Origin: Kitasatospora viridis
GTDB taxonomy: Bacteria; Actinomycetota; Actinomycetes; Streptomycetales; Streptomycetaceae
Direction: 5' to 3'
Length of the DNA: 64,000 bases
Assembly: GCF_007829815.1 (NCBI RefSeq)
Contig: NZ_VIWT01000001.1
Coordinates: 2,317,501 to 2,381,500, forward strand
Position 1 is the stretch's first letter. Every line of letters begins with the position of its first letter. Below are positions 36,019-45,362 of the stretch, piece after piece. The notes beneath the pieces are model-generated. The model saw only the letters and a list, made by a program, of their open reading frames with translations. It was not told the origin of the DNA and did not search any database. A program made the position numbers and the translations under genes.

Positions 36019-37797
36019 ATGCGTCAGGGGCCCAAGGCCGCCGTCATCACCGCCGTCGCGGCCGCCATGCTGGCCGCCGGCGGCTACGGCGCCTACTCGC
36101 TGGTGGGATCGGGCGGCAGTGACAAGAAGCCCGGCGCCGCACCGGCCCGGCACGTGGTGGACGAGGCGCCGTCGGCCGATCTGGCGGCCGCCGGGGAGAA
36201 GGACTTCCTGGCCGCCTGGACCTCCGGCGACCTGACGGCGGCCAGCAAGCTGACCGACGACCCGGCCGCCGCGCTGACCGCGCTGACCGCCTTCAAGACC
36301 AACGTGAAGCCGAGCGCGGACACCCTGACCCCGGGCGCCCCGACCACGCCGACGGCCTTCGCCTCGGCCACCGCCGGCCCGTCCGGCGCGGCCTCCGCCA
36401 AGCCCTCGGCCGCGGCCTCGCCGTCCGCCTCCGCCGCCGCCTCGCCGTCGGCCTCGGCCTCCGCGGCGCCGGCCTTCCAGGTGCCGATGACCTTCAAGTC
36501 GCACGTGGAGTTCGCCGGCACCACCAACGTCTGGGACTACACCGGTTACCTGGGCATGGTGAAGATGAGCGACGGCAAGGCCGCCGTGCACTGGGTGCCC
36601 AGCGTGGTCCACCCGCACCTGGGCCCGGGCGAGACCATCACCACCACGCAGATCTTCAACCCGCCGACCAAGGTGACCGACCGGAACGGGCAGTCGCTGG
36701 CCCAGTTCAAGTCGCTGGACCAGATCGTGCTGAAGTTCCAGAGCTCCACCACCGCCGGCGACCCGGCCGACGCCGGGACCGGCGTGGTGATCACCGACGA
36801 CGCGGGCAAGAACAAGCCGGAGCCGCTCTTCACGGTCGTCGACCCGAAGCCGGGCAAGCCGTTCAAGCTGACCATCGACGCCAAGCTGGAGGCGGCGGCC
36901 GAGCAGGCGGTGAACGAGCAGTACGCCAAGGGCCAGAACAAGACCCCGGCCGGCATGGTGGCGATCGAGCCGAGCACCGGCAACGTGCTGGCGATCGCCA
37001 ACGCCCCGGCGACCGGCCAGAACCTGGCCTTCCTGGGCCAGACCGCGCCGGGCTCGACGATGAAGATCATCACCGCCACCGCGCTGCTGGAGGCCGGGAT
37101 CGACCCGAACGCCACCATGCCCTGCCCGGACCACATCACCACCGGCACCACGTACCACAACGACTTCACGGGTGATCAGCTCAACAACACCTTCACCCAG
37201 GACTTCACGATCTCCTGCAACACGGCCTTCATCAAGCAGGGCCTGACCACGCTGAAGTCCGGCGACCTGGCCAAGGTGGCCGCCGACGTCTACGGCGTCG
37301 GCCCGGCCTGGAAGACCGGCATCACCAGCGCGGACGGCCAGATCCCCGGACCGGGCCAGAGCAAGGACGAGACGGCCGGCGAGTTCATGGGCCAGGGCAA
37401 GATCACCATGAACCCGCTGGCGATGGCCTCGATCGCGGCGACGGTGGAGAGCGGCACCTTCAAGCAGCCGATCCTGGTGCCGGGGATGACCCAGATCCAG
37501 GCGGCCCGGCAGCTCTCGCCGGACACGCTGACCAAGCTGCGGGCGCTGATGAAGAGCGTGGTCACCGACCCGTCGGGCACCGGCACCCCGGTCTTCCAGG
37601 GCCAGGGCATCACCGGCACCCTGATCGGCGGCAAGACCGGCACCGCCGAGACCGCCCCGGGCGCCACCCCGAACAGCTGGTTCACCGGCTACCGGGACAA
37701 CCTGGCGGTCTCCGCCGAGGTGCTCGGCGGCAACTTCGGCGCGCAGGCGGCGGCCCCGGCCGTGGTCGAGGTGCTGAAGGTCGGCAACGCCGGCTGA
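36019..37797 (+). CDS. Class B penicillin-binding protein with MecA-type N-terminal domain
   Basis: A 592-aa cell-wall transpeptidase. An N-terminal anchor (residues about 8-30), an NTF2-like MecA_N-type domain starting near LAAAGEKDFLAAW, interrupted by a long Ala/Ser/Pro linker (about residues 110-155), a dimerisation region, then the transpeptidase domain with STMK (Ser346), SCN (Ser399) and KTGTAE (Lys539). ATG 36019 has GGGGAG 5 nt upstream. The Ser/Pro linker in an exported protein next to the O-mannosyltransferase could itself be glycosylated (inference). In S. coelicolor two such PBP genes sit beside pmt; here only one is present. A perfect 19-bp hairpin follows. Confidence 0.92.
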   Translation: MRQGPKAAVITAVAAAMLAAGGYGAYSLVGSGGSDKKPGAAPARHVVDEAPSADLAAAGEKDFLAAWTSGDLTAASKLTDDPAAALTALTAFKTNVKPSADTLTPGAPTTPTAFASATAGPSGAASAKPSAAASPSASAAASPSASASAAPAFQVPMTFKSHVEFAGTTNVWDYTGYLGMVKMSDGKAAVHWVPSVVHPHLGPGETITTTQIFNPPTKVTDRNGQSLAQFKSLDQIVLKFQSSTTAGDPADAGTGVVITDDAGKNKPEPLFTVVDPKPGKPFKLTIDAKLEAAAEQAVNEQYAKGQNKTPAGMVAIEPSTGNVLAIANAPATGQNLAFLGQTAPGSTMKIITATALLEAGIDPNATMPCPDHITTGTTYHNDFTGDQLNNTFTQDFTISCNTAFIKQGLTTLKSGDLAKVAADVYGVGPAWKTGITSADGQIPGPGQSKDETAGEFMGQGKITMNPLAMASIAATVESGTFKQPILVPGMTQIQAARQLSPDTLTKLRALMKSVVTDPSGTGTPVFQGQGITGTLIGGKTGTAETAPGATPNSWFTGYRDNLAVSAEVLGGNFGAQAAAPAVVEVLKVGNAG

Positions 37798-37810
37798 CGG
37801 ACACCACCGG

Positions 37811-37852
37811 AAGAGCCTGACGGCCGGTCAATCGACCGGCCGTCAGGCTCTT
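37811..37852. terminator. Perfect 19-bp bidirectional terminator
   Basis: Arms 37811-37829 and 37834-37852 pair perfectly around AATC; the stem ends in AAG/CTT. It sits between the converging PBP gene (stop 37797) and the Tat lipoprotein gene (stop 37858). Confidence 0.85.
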
Positions 37853-37857
37853 CGGCG

Positions 37858-39492
37858 TCAGTGCCCGTAGACCTCGGCCACGTTGTCCTGCGGCGGGTGC
37901 GCCTTGCCGGCCGGGCCGGCCGCGAAGGCCTTCAGCAGGTTGGTGGTGACCTGCTGGGTGAACGCCGCGGCCTGGCCGGTGATCGAGTGGACGGCGCCGT
38001 TGCTGCCGTCCCCGCTGGCGTCCAGCGACTCCACCCAGCGCATGGTGCCGCTGCCGAACACCCCGGCGCCGCTCGGCGCGGCGTAGAAGGCGGTGTCGCT
38101 GAAGCTCTTGCGGCCCGCGCAGACCACCGGCGAGTGGGCCAGGATCTCGATCGGCCGGGGGGTGTCGAAGCCGGTGTTGACCCGGTCGTACTCGACGCCG
38201 ACCAGGTGCTCGAAGCTGTCGCCGGCCTTCGCCCCGGTGCCCTCCAGCAGCCAGTGGCCCGGGTTGGTGACCACGTAGGGCTCGTCCACCGGGTAGCCGT
38301 CGTAGATCACGCCGAGCAGCGAGCTCTCCGGGTCGGCGCCGGGCGAGACCCGGAAGTCGGTGGTGGCCGGCTTGCCGGCCTTGAAGCCGGGGTCCTCCTT
38401 GTAGGAGTCCTTGTAGCAGACCACCTGGCGGTCCGGGCCGGTCGGCGAGGGCTCGTAACGGACCCGGCGGAAGCAGCAGTTGGCGCCGAGGATCGCCACG
38501 TTGGTGCCGGCGTCCCGGGCGGCGGTGACGTTGGCCCGCTGCTCCGGCGACCAGTACTCGTCGTGCCCGAGCGAGAGCACCGCGAGCGCGCCCTTGAGCA
38601 GGTCGGGCGAGCCGGCCAGGTCGGTGCTGGTGGTGTAGGCGAGCGGCAGGCCGAGCTTCTCGGCCAGCGCGATGAACGGCGTCTCGTAGACCCAGAACAG
38701 GCCGGCGCCGTCGTAGGTGTCGTAGGGCCGGTCGAAGGAGGCCACCAGGGAGCGGGTCGGCAGGCCGCCGCTCGGGCCGTTGTAGAGGTTGTAGCCGCCC
38801 CACAGGTTGTAGGCCTGCCAGGTGGCCACCGCGTTGACCACCACCAGCTTCCCGGCGGTGCTGGCGGAGCGGACGGTGATCGGCACGTAGCGCTGGCCGG
38901 CGCCGCCGTCGGCGTCCAGCCGCAGCAGGTAACTGCCCTCGGGCCAGCCGGTGGTGTCCACGGTGGTGCCGACCGGCCAGTCGGTGGAGACCATCCGGGT
39001 CGTCTTGTCGACCGTGGCGGCCGGCTGCCGGGTGCCGGGCAGGTGGTCGGACTGCCAGACCTGGCGGCCGCGGACGCCGCCGTAGTAACCCGTCCGGATG
39101 GCCGTCACCTTGTAGCCGGGCGCGGTGGTGGAGACGTGCAGGCCGAACTTCTCGCCCGGCAGCACGCTGACCCGGTCGGCCCAGCCCTCGATCGCCCGGT
39201 CGGGGCCGGCGTTGCCGATCTGCCAGCCGGGCGTGCCGGGCTTGTCGTTCTCCCGCTGCGCGGCAGTGGGGGCGGCACTGCCGGACGGCGCGGGCGAGCC
39301 GTCCGCCGCCACCGCGGCGGTGGTCCCGCCGCCCTTGGCCCCGCCCGTCCCGCAGGCGGCCAGTCCGGCGCCGGCGGCCGCGACTCCGGCGGCACCGCCG
39401 GCGGCCCAGCCGAGGAAGCGCCGCCTGGACCGGGCGGCGCGGTGGCCCCGCGGTCCGTCGGGGCGTTCTGCGTCACGGCGGTGCTCGGCCAT
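37858..39492 (-). CDS. Tat-exported lipoprotein, N,N-dimethylformamidase large-subunit-like
   Basis: A 544-aa exported protein. Signal: twin arginines in SRRRFLGW (residues 22-29), a hydrophobic stretch and a lipobox GLAAC with Cys47, so it is probably folded in the cytosol, sent through Tat and lipidated. The mature protein matches the large-subunit-like family of N,N-dimethylformamidase (glutamine-amidotransferase-like fold; seen: IRTGYYGG, VVVNAVATWQAYNLWGG, SLGHDEYWSPEQRANV, LGANCCFRRVRY). The cysteines in ANCC and the GHDEYW motif suggest a working amidase-like site. ATG 39492 has AGGAGGA 6 nt upstream. The natural substrate is unknown; it converges on the PBP gene. Confidence 0.8.
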   Translation of the reverse strand: MAEHRRDAERPDGPRGHRAARSRRRFLGWAAGGAAGVAAAGAGLAACGTGGAKGGGTTAAVAADGSPAPSGSAAPTAAQRENDKPGTPGWQIGNAGPDRAIEGWADRVSVLPGEKFGLHVSTTAPGYKVTAIRTGYYGGVRGRQVWQSDHLPGTRQPAATVDKTTRMVSTDWPVGTTVDTTGWPEGSYLLRLDADGGAGQRYVPITVRSASTAGKLVVVNAVATWQAYNLWGGYNLYNGPSGGLPTRSLVASFDRPYDTYDGAGLFWVYETPFIALAEKLGLPLAYTTSTDLAGSPDLLKGALAVLSLGHDEYWSPEQRANVTAARDAGTNVAILGANCCFRRVRYEPSPTGPDRQVVCYKDSYKEDPGFKAGKPATTDFRVSPGADPESSLLGVIYDGYPVDEPYVVTNPGHWLLEGTGAKAGDSFEHLVGVEYDRVNTGFDTPRPIEILAHSPVVCAGRKSFSDTAFYAAPSGAGVFGSGTMRWVESLDASGDGSNGAVHSITGQAAAFTQQVTTNLLKAFAAGPAGKAHPPQDNVAEVYGH

Positions 39493-39559
39493 CCCGGTTC
39501 CTCCTGCGCCTCGGTGGGGAAAGTCGGCGCCATACTCCCCCACGATCCGTCAGGGCACC

Positions 39560-40888
39560 TCACCGGGTGAGGGTGACGCTCCCGCCGTCCACCGTACGTG
39601 CCCGGCCGGTGGTGCGTCCGGGCCAGTGGTGGGCCGCCAGCCGGGGCCAGCAGACCAGCACGGCGGGCAGTGCGAGGTAGCCGAACCGCCCGGCCGGGGC
39701 GAGCAGGAAGGCGGTGGTCAGCCCGGCCGCCAGCCGGTCCGCGGCGGCGGCCGCGCCGGCCGGCGGGCGGCGCAGGGCCCAGCCGGCCACCGCCAGGCAG
39801 CCGGCCAGTATCAGCAGCAGCGCGGCGCTGTGCCCGGCCGGTCCGAGGTCGGCGATCAGCTTGCCGGGCAGCGGGCTGCCGGCCGGCGTGCGCACCGGGG
39901 TCAGCCCGAGCGGGTAGCGCACCACCTGCAGCCGCAGGTCCTGCGGCCGGCTCAGCGCGAACGGCAGGATCACCGCGGCGGCGAGCGCGACGGTGACGGC
40001 CGCGGTGCGCAGCGCCGCCCGGTTGCCGTGCCGGCGGCGCAGCAGCAGCAGCGCCACCGGCAGCGCCGGCCAGGCCGTCCACTTGAGGGTGCAGGCGAGC
40101 GCCAGCACCAGCCCGGCGGCGAGCGGCCGGCCCCGCGCGGCCAGTGCCAGGGCCAGGCAGCAGACCCCGATCAGCGGCAGGTCCACGCCGCCGACGGTCA
40201 GGCTGAGCGCGATCAGCGGGGAGCCGGTGAGCAGCGCCAGCGGCAGCAGCGGGCTGGCCCGGTCGGGGCTGAGCAGCCGCCAGCTGACGGCCAGGCAGCC
40301 GAGGAAGGCGGCGGCGAACCAGACCCGGGCGTCGCCGAGCAGCAGCGCGGCCGGGCCGCCGGTGCCCAGCAGCGCCCGGGGCAGCCCGAACAGCGCCATC
40401 GCGGGCAGGTAGGGGTTGAAGTCGGTGACCGCGACCGGGTCGGGCAGGTACGGGGTGCCGGTGTGCAGTAGTAGGGCGGCGGCCCGCTCCACCACGCCGA
40501 CCTCGGACTGCGCCCGCCGCTGCACCGCCAGCAGAGTGAGCGGCAGCAGCACCGCACCGCCGAGGGTGATCAGCGCGGCGGCCCGCCCGGCCGCCCACCG
40601 GGGCAGCAGCAGCACGGCCAGGCCGGCCAGCAGGTAGGCGGGGGCGGCGGTCTCGCCCCACAGGCGCTGGTTGGCCAGCCGGGAGACCAGCGGGAAGCCG
40701 CCCGCCCAGCCGGCCGCGACCAGGCAGGCGAGCAGTTGGACGGGGCGGCGGCGGCCGAGCCCGGCGGCCCGGTCGGCCCAGCGCGCCCAGGCCGGGCCGG
40801 GCGGCCGCGGGGGCCGCCCGGCCCGCTGGCGCGGCAGGCCCGCGCCCTGCCGCCGGTCCGGGCCGCGGGGCTGACGAGGGGTCACCAT
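39560..40888 (-). CDS. GT87-like polytopic glycosyltransferase (mannosyltransferase type)
   Basis: A 442-aa membrane protein with about ten hydrophobic helices after a 40-residue Arg/Pro-rich N-terminus. The pattern, including TDFNPYLPAMALFG in the first large outer loop, GGVDLPLIGVCCLALA and ALACTLKWTAWPALPVAL, fits the DUF2029/GT87 family, whose characterised members are polyprenyl-phosphate-mannose dependent mannosyltransferases of actinobacterial envelope glycolipids. Acceptor unknown. ATG 40888. It lies between the Tat lipoprotein and an amino-acid permease, all on the minus strand. Confidence 0.75.
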   Translation of the reverse strand: MVTPRQPRGPDRRQGAGLPRQRAGRPPRPPGPAWARWADRAAGLGRRRPVQLLACLVAAGWAGGFPLVSRLANQRLWGETAAPAYLLAGLAVLLLPRWAAGRAAALITLGGAVLLPLTLLAVQRRAQSEVGVVERAAALLLHTGTPYLPDPVAVTDFNPYLPAMALFGLPRALLGTGGPAALLLGDARVWFAAAFLGCLAVSWRLLSPDRASPLLPLALLTGSPLIALSLTVGGVDLPLIGVCCLALALAARGRPLAAGLVLALACTLKWTAWPALPVALLLLRRRHGNRAALRTAAVTVALAAAVILPFALSRPQDLRLQVVRYPLGLTPVRTPAGSPLPGKLIADLGPAGHSAALLLILAGCLAVAGWALRRPPAGAAAAADRLAAGLTTAFLLAPAGRFGYLALPAVLVCWPRLAAHHWPGRTTGRARTVDGGSVTLTR

Positions 40889-40953
40889 GCCTGGAAGGGT
40901 AGGGCGGTGGGGTGCCGGACGGCGGGAGGCCTGGTCCGTACGGCGCAGTCCGG

Positions 40954-42411
40954 TCAGCCCCGGACGGCGGGCACCGGCTGCTCGGCGGGGGTGCGGGTGA
41001 GCCGGGAGTGGCGGATGCCGTAGCCGAAGTAGCCCGCGGCGGCGATCAGCATCGCGACGCCGAAGAAGGCGAAGGTCAGCGCGTGCAGGCCCTTGATCAG
41101 GTAGGCGCAGAAGGCGACGCTGAGCAGCGGGGTGACCGGGTAGCCGGGCACCTTGAAGCCGCGCTCCAGTGCGGGGTTGGTGCGCCGCAGCACCATCACC
41201 CCGATGCTGACCACCGAGAACGCCACCAGGGTGCCCATCGAGGTCAGGTCGGTCAGCACGTCCAGCGGCACCACGGCGGCGAGCAGGGCCACGCCCGCGC
41301 CGACCACCAGGGTGTTCCAGACCGGGGTGCCGGTGCGCGGCGAGACGGCGGCGAACCGGGCCGGCAGCAGCCCGTCCCGGCCCATCGAGTAGAGGATCCG
41401 GGTCTGGCCGTAGACCACGACCAGGGTGACGCTGAAGATCGACACGATCGCGCCGAGCGCGAACACCAGGGCCGGCCAGGTCTGTCCGGTCAGGTCCTGC
41501 AGGATCTGCGCCAGCCCGGCCTCCTGCCCGTCGAACCTGCCCCACGGCTGGGCGCCGACGGCGGCCAGCGCCACCGCCACGTACAGCAGGGTGACCACGA
41601 CCAGCGAGATCACGATCGCCAGCGGCAGGTTCCGGCGCGGGTTGCGGACCTCCTCGCCGGCGGTGGAGACGGCGTCCAGGCCGATGAAGGAGAAGAAGAT
41701 GCTGGAGGCCGCGACGCCGACGCCGGACCAGCCGAACGGCATGAAGTCGTGCAGGTTGCCGGAGTGGTAGCCGGTCAGGCCGACCGCCACGAAGAGCACC
41801 AGCACCACGATCTTGATACCGACCATGGCCGCGTTGACCCGGGCGGACTCGCTGACCCCGCGCACCAGCAGCAGCACCACCAGCGCGACCAGCACCACGG
41901 CCGGCAGGTTGACGTAGCCGCCGTGGCCGGGCGGGGCGGCCAGCCAGTCCGGCACCCGGAAGCCGAAGGCCAGCTCGAAGAACTTGTTCAGGTACTGCCC
42001 CCAGCTGACCGCGATGGCCGAGGCGGAGACCCCGTACTCCAGCAGCAGGCAGACCCCGACGCCGAAGGCGGTGGCCTCGCCGAGGGTGGCGTAGGCGTAC
42101 GAGTAGGAGGAGCCGGACACCGGGATGGCCGAGGCCAGCTCGGCGTAGCAGAGCGCGGTCAGGCCGGCGGTGACGGCGGCCAGCAGGAAGGAGACCACCA
42201 CGGCCGGGCCGGCCTCCGGCACGGCGGCGCTGAGCACGAAGAAGATGCCGGTGCCGACGGTGGCGCCGATGCCGATCGCGGAGAGCTGCCAGAGCCCGAT
42301 CGATCGGCGCAGCTGCCCGCCGTCGGTGCGGCTGCCGTCGCTCTCCGCGATCAGCGTGGCGACGGGCTTCCGCCGCAGCAGGGCCTGGCCGAGGGTGGGG
42401 GTGGTGCTCAC
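40954..42411 (-). CDS. APC-superfamily amino-acid permease (cationic amino acid type)
   Basis: A 485-aa transporter with about 12-13 hydrophobic helices. Helix 1 has the unwound substrate site IGIGATVGTGIFFVLSAAV, followed by the conserved AAVTAGLTALCYAELASAIPVSGSSYSYAY of the CAT/YfnA-like branch, which takes up cationic or branched amino acids by H+ symport. GTG 42411 begins MSTTPTLGQALLRRKP. It is 50 nt after the PBP gene on the same strand; an AT-rich dyad in that gap may give it its own promoter. Confidence 0.88.
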   Translation of the reverse strand: MSTTPTLGQALLRRKPVATLIAESDGSRTDGGQLRRSIGLWQLSAIGIGATVGTGIFFVLSAAVPEAGPAVVVSFLLAAVTAGLTALCYAELASAIPVSGSSYSYAYATLGEATAFGVGVCLLLEYGVSASAIAVSWGQYLNKFFELAFGFRVPDWLAAPPGHGGYVNLPAVVLVALVVLLLVRGVSESARVNAAMVGIKIVVLVLFVAVGLTGYHSGNLHDFMPFGWSGVGVAASSIFFSFIGLDAVSTAGEEVRNPRRNLPLAIVISLVVVTLLYVAVALAAVGAQPWGRFDGQEAGLAQILQDLTGQTWPALVFALGAIVSIFSVTLVVVYGQTRILYSMGRDGLLPARFAAVSPRTGTPVWNTLVVGAGVALLAAVVPLDVLTDLTSMGTLVAFSVVSIGVMVLRRTNPALERGFKVPGYPVTPLLSVAFCAYLIKGLHALTFAFFGVAMLIAAAGYFGYGIRHSRLTRTPAEQPVPAVRG

Positions 42412-42431
42412 GGGGTGCCGCTTCCTGATGG

Positions 42432-42453
42432 TTTATAAGGCTTACCGCATAAA
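42432..42453. promoter_or_regulatory. AT-rich dyad before the amino-acid permease
   Basis: TTTAT (42432-42436) and ATAAA (42449-42453) flank 12 nt in the only strikingly AT-rich stretch of this region, 20 to 42 nt before the permease start. It may be a promoter with an operator. No regulator gene is adjacent. Confidence 0.4.
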
Positions 42454-42461
42454 TATACCTT

Positions 42462-43979
42462 TCAGGAGGAGCTGCCCAGGACCGCCTGCATCACCGAGCG
42501 GGCGATCGGCGCGGCCAGGGCCCCGCCCGTCACGTCGGTCGCCGAGCTGTCCGCGATCACCACGGCCACCGCGACCGGCGGCACGTTCGAGGAACCGCTC
42601 GGCTTCGCCCAGGAGATGAACCAGGCGTACGGCACCCCGCTGTTGTCCACCCCGTGCTGCGCGGTGCCGGTCTTCCCGCCGACCGTGGCGCCGGGGATCC
42701 GGGCGTTGGTGCCGGTGCCGTTGCTCACCACGTCGGCCATCAGCTGCTGCACCTGGCCGGCCACCGCCGGGCTGATCGCCTGCTTGTAGACCTGCGGCCG
42801 CATCAGCTGCACCGTCGAGCCGTCGGACTTCGCCAACTTGTCCACAAGCTGGGGATACATCACCGTGCCGTTGTTCGCGACGCCCGCCGCGACCATCGCC
42901 ATCACCAGCGGGGTGGCGGCGGTGTCGAACTGGCCGATCGAGGAGAGCGCCACCTGGGACTGGTTCATCGAGGTGTCGAAGTTGCTCCGGGCGGCCCGCA
43001 CCGGGGTGTCCAGCCGGGCGTCGTTGAACCCGAAGGCCTGCGCGGTCGACACCATCTTGTCCAGGCCGACCTGGGTGCCGAGGTAGCCGAGCACGCTGTT
43101 GCAGGACAGCGTCATGGCGGTGTCGAGGTCCATGTTCGGGGTGTCGCAGGCGCTGGTGTCGTTGACCAGCGCGGTGGTGGTGCCCGGCAGCACGAACGGG
43201 AAGGGCGCGCTGGTCGGCGCGTTGATGTCGCTGACCACGCCGTTCGCCAGGGCGGCCGCCGCGGTGACCACCTTGAAGGTCGAGCCCGGCGGGTAGGTCT
43301 GCCGCAGCGCCCGGTTGAGCATCGGCTGGTCGCTGTCGTCCTGCAGCTTGGTCCAGGCCTGCTGGTCGGCGGTGGACGAGCCGGCGAAGCTGCCCGGGTC
43401 GTAGGACGGGGTGCTGGCCAGCGCCAGGATCCGCCCGGTGGCCGGTTCGATCGCGGCCACCGCGCCCTTCTGGCTGCCCAGGCCCTGCATCGCGGCCTGC
43501 TGGGCGGCCGGGTCGATGGTGGTGAACACCTGCCCGCCCGGGTTCTGCTTGCGGGTGATCGCGCTCCACACCGCCCAGCCGGCCAGCCGGTTGTCGGTGC
43601 CGCTGAGCAGCGCGTCCTCGGTGCCCTCCAGCTGGGTGTTGCCGTAGATCTGCGAGGAGAAGCCGGTCACCGCCGCGTACAGCGGGCCGTCCGGGTAGCT
43701 GCGCTTGTAGTCGTAGCGCCCGCCGGTGGCGGTCGAGCCGGTCACCGGCTTGCCGGCCACCAGGATGTCGCCGCGCGGCTGGTCGTAGCGCTCGATCGCC
43801 TTGCGCTGGTTGGCCGGGTTGTCGTCGTAGCCCTTGGCCTGGAAGAACTGCACCCGGGTGGCCTGGGCCGCCAGCAGCACGGAGAGCAGCAGGCAGAAGG
43901 TGCCGGCCCGGCGGCCGGTGATGTTGATGCCCGGACGACGCTGCTGGTCGGGGTGCCGGCCCGGAGTTCGGTTGTTCAC
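42462..43979 (-). CDS. Class B penicillin-binding protein paired with a SEDS protein
   Basis: A 505-aa monofunctional transpeptidase. A single N-terminal anchor (residues about 26-40), a pedestal domain starting FFQAKGYDDNPANQRK, then the catalytic domain: PPGSTFKVV (Ser233, Lys236), LSCN (Ser292, Asn294) and GGKTGTAQ (Lys436). ATG 43979 overlaps the SEDS stop by 4 nt (ATGA). SEDS-PBP pairs act as a glycan polymerase plus crosslinking enzyme; this pair, away from the division and cell-wall cluster, resembles the accessory SEDS-PBP pairs of Streptomyces. Confidence 0.93.
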   Translation of the reverse strand: MNNRTPGRHPDQQRRPGINITGRRAGTFCLLLSVLLAAQATRVQFFQAKGYDDNPANQRKAIERYDQPRGDILVAGKPVTGSTATGGRYDYKRSYPDGPLYAAVTGFSSQIYGNTQLEGTEDALLSGTDNRLAGWAVWSAITRKQNPGGQVFTTIDPAAQQAAMQGLGSQKGAVAAIEPATGRILALASTPSYDPGSFAGSSTADQQAWTKLQDDSDQPMLNRALRQTYPPGSTFKVVTAAAALANGVVSDINAPTSAPFPFVLPGTTTALVNDTSACDTPNMDLDTAMTLSCNSVLGYLGTQVGLDKMVSTAQAFGFNDARLDTPVRAARSNFDTSMNQSQVALSSIGQFDTAATPLVMAMVAAGVANNGTVMYPQLVDKLAKSDGSTVQLMRPQVYKQAISPAVAGQVQQLMADVVSNGTGTNARIPGATVGGKTGTAQHGVDNSGVPYAWFISWAKPSGSSNVPPVAVAVVIADSSATDVTGGALAAPIARSVMQAVLGSSS

Positions 43980-45334
43980 GGCTGCTCCTCCCGGGGCCGG
44001 CGGGCCAGGTCACTCATCCGCACCAGCAGCGCCACGATGATCCAGTTGGTCACCACCGAGGAGCCGCCCTGGGCGATGAACGGCAGGGTGGCGCCGGTCA
44101 GCGGGATCAGCGCCAGCACCCCGCCGGCCACCACGAACACCTGCAGGCCGACCACGGTGGCCAGGCCGATCGCCAGCAGCCGCCCGAACGGGTCGCTGAG
44201 CGCGATCCCGGTGCGGTAACCCCGGCCGACCAGCAGGGCGTAGAGCAGGAAGAGCGCCAGCAGGCCGGTCAGCCCCAGCTCCTCGCCGATGGTGGCGAGC
44301 ACGAAGTCGGACTTGGCGGCGAAGCCGATCAGGATCGAGTGCCCCTTGCCCAGCCCCTCGCCGAGCAGCCCGCCCCAGGCGAAGGCGAACAGCGACTGGG
44401 CGATCTGGTTGGCGCCCTGGCCGGCCTGGATCGAGGCCAGCGGGTGCAGCCACTGCTCCACCCGGGAGTGCACGTGCGGCGAGAGCCAGCCGACCACGGT
44501 GACGCCGGCGCCGGCCAGCACCAGGCCGATCGCGATCCAGCCGATCCGGGCGGTGGCCACGTAGAGCATCACCACGAAGATGCCGAAGTAGAGCAGCGAC
44601 ATCCCCAGGTCGGTCTCCAGCACCAGCACCCCGACGAACGCCGCCCAGACCAGCAGCACCGGCCCGAGCACCCGGCCGGGCGGCAGCCGGAACTTCCAGA
44701 TCTGGCGCCCCGTCAGGGCCAGCGCGTCGCCGTGCGCGGCGAGGTAGGCGGCGAAGAAGACCACCAGCAGCACCTTGGCGAACTCACCGGGCTGGATCGA
44801 GAACGAGCCCACGGTGATCCAGATCCGCGAGCCGTAGACCGCCGGGAAGAAGATCGGCACGATCAGCAGCACCAGCGCCACCAGCACCCCGCTGTACGCG
44901 TACCGGCTGAGCCACCGGTGGTCCCGCAGCAGCACGGTGACCGCGATGAAGAGCCCCACCCCGAGGGTGGACCAGAGCAGTTGGGTCGGCGCCGCCGAGC
45001 TGTGCGGGGTGGCCCGGTCCAGCCGGTAGATGACGACCAGTCCGGTCCCGTTGAGCAGCACCGCGATCGGCAGCAGCAGCGGATCGGCGTACTTGGCCTT
45101 CCAGCGCACCAGGAAGTGGGCGAGCAGCGCGAGCCCGCACAGCGCCCCGCCGTAGCGGGCCGCGTCGGCGGGCGCCCGGCCGTCGATGTTGACGCCGACC
45201 TCCACGTACCCGAAGACCGCGATCGCGACCGCGCACAGCACCAGCGCGAGTTCCGTGGTGCGACCGGTGCGCGGCCGCCGGGCGGCCGGCTCGGACCGGT
45301 CGGCCGCGGCTGCGGATGCGGCTGGGGTGGCCAT
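43976..45334 (-). CDS. SEDS-family peptidoglycan polymerase (RodA/FtsW-like)
   Basis: A 452-aa polytopic membrane protein, about ten to twelve helices, that polymerises lipid II into glycan strands. Seen: VIYRLDRATPH near the first outer loop, GSFSIQPGEFAKVLLVVFFA (the SEDS QPxE/K-like segment), LVLETDLGMSLLYFG holding the catalytic aspartate, and the C-terminal LPFIAQGGSSVVTNW signature. ATG 45334. Translationally coupled to the PBP gene downstream. Confidence 0.92.
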   Translation of the reverse strand: MATPAASAAAADRSEPAARRPRTGRTTELALVLCAVAIAVFGYVEVGVNIDGRAPADAARYGGALCGLALLAHFLVRWKAKYADPLLLPIAVLLNGTGLVVIYRLDRATPHSSAAPTQLLWSTLGVGLFIAVTVLLRDHRWLSRYAYSGVLVALVLLIVPIFFPAVYGSRIWITVGSFSIQPGEFAKVLLVVFFAAYLAAHGDALALTGRQIWKFRLPPGRVLGPVLLVWAAFVGVLVLETDLGMSLLYFGIFVVMLYVATARIGWIAIGLVLAGAGVTVVGWLSPHVHSRVEQWLHPLASIQAGQGANQIAQSLFAFAWGGLLGEGLGKGHSILIGFAAKSDFVLATIGEELGLTGLLALFLLYALLVGRGYRTGIALSDPFGRLLAIGLATVVGLQVFVVAGGVLALIPLTGATLPFIAQGGSSVVTNWIIVALLVRMSDLARRPREEQP

Positions 45335-45362
45335 GCGGGGGCTCCGGCGGTGGGTGGGGTGG

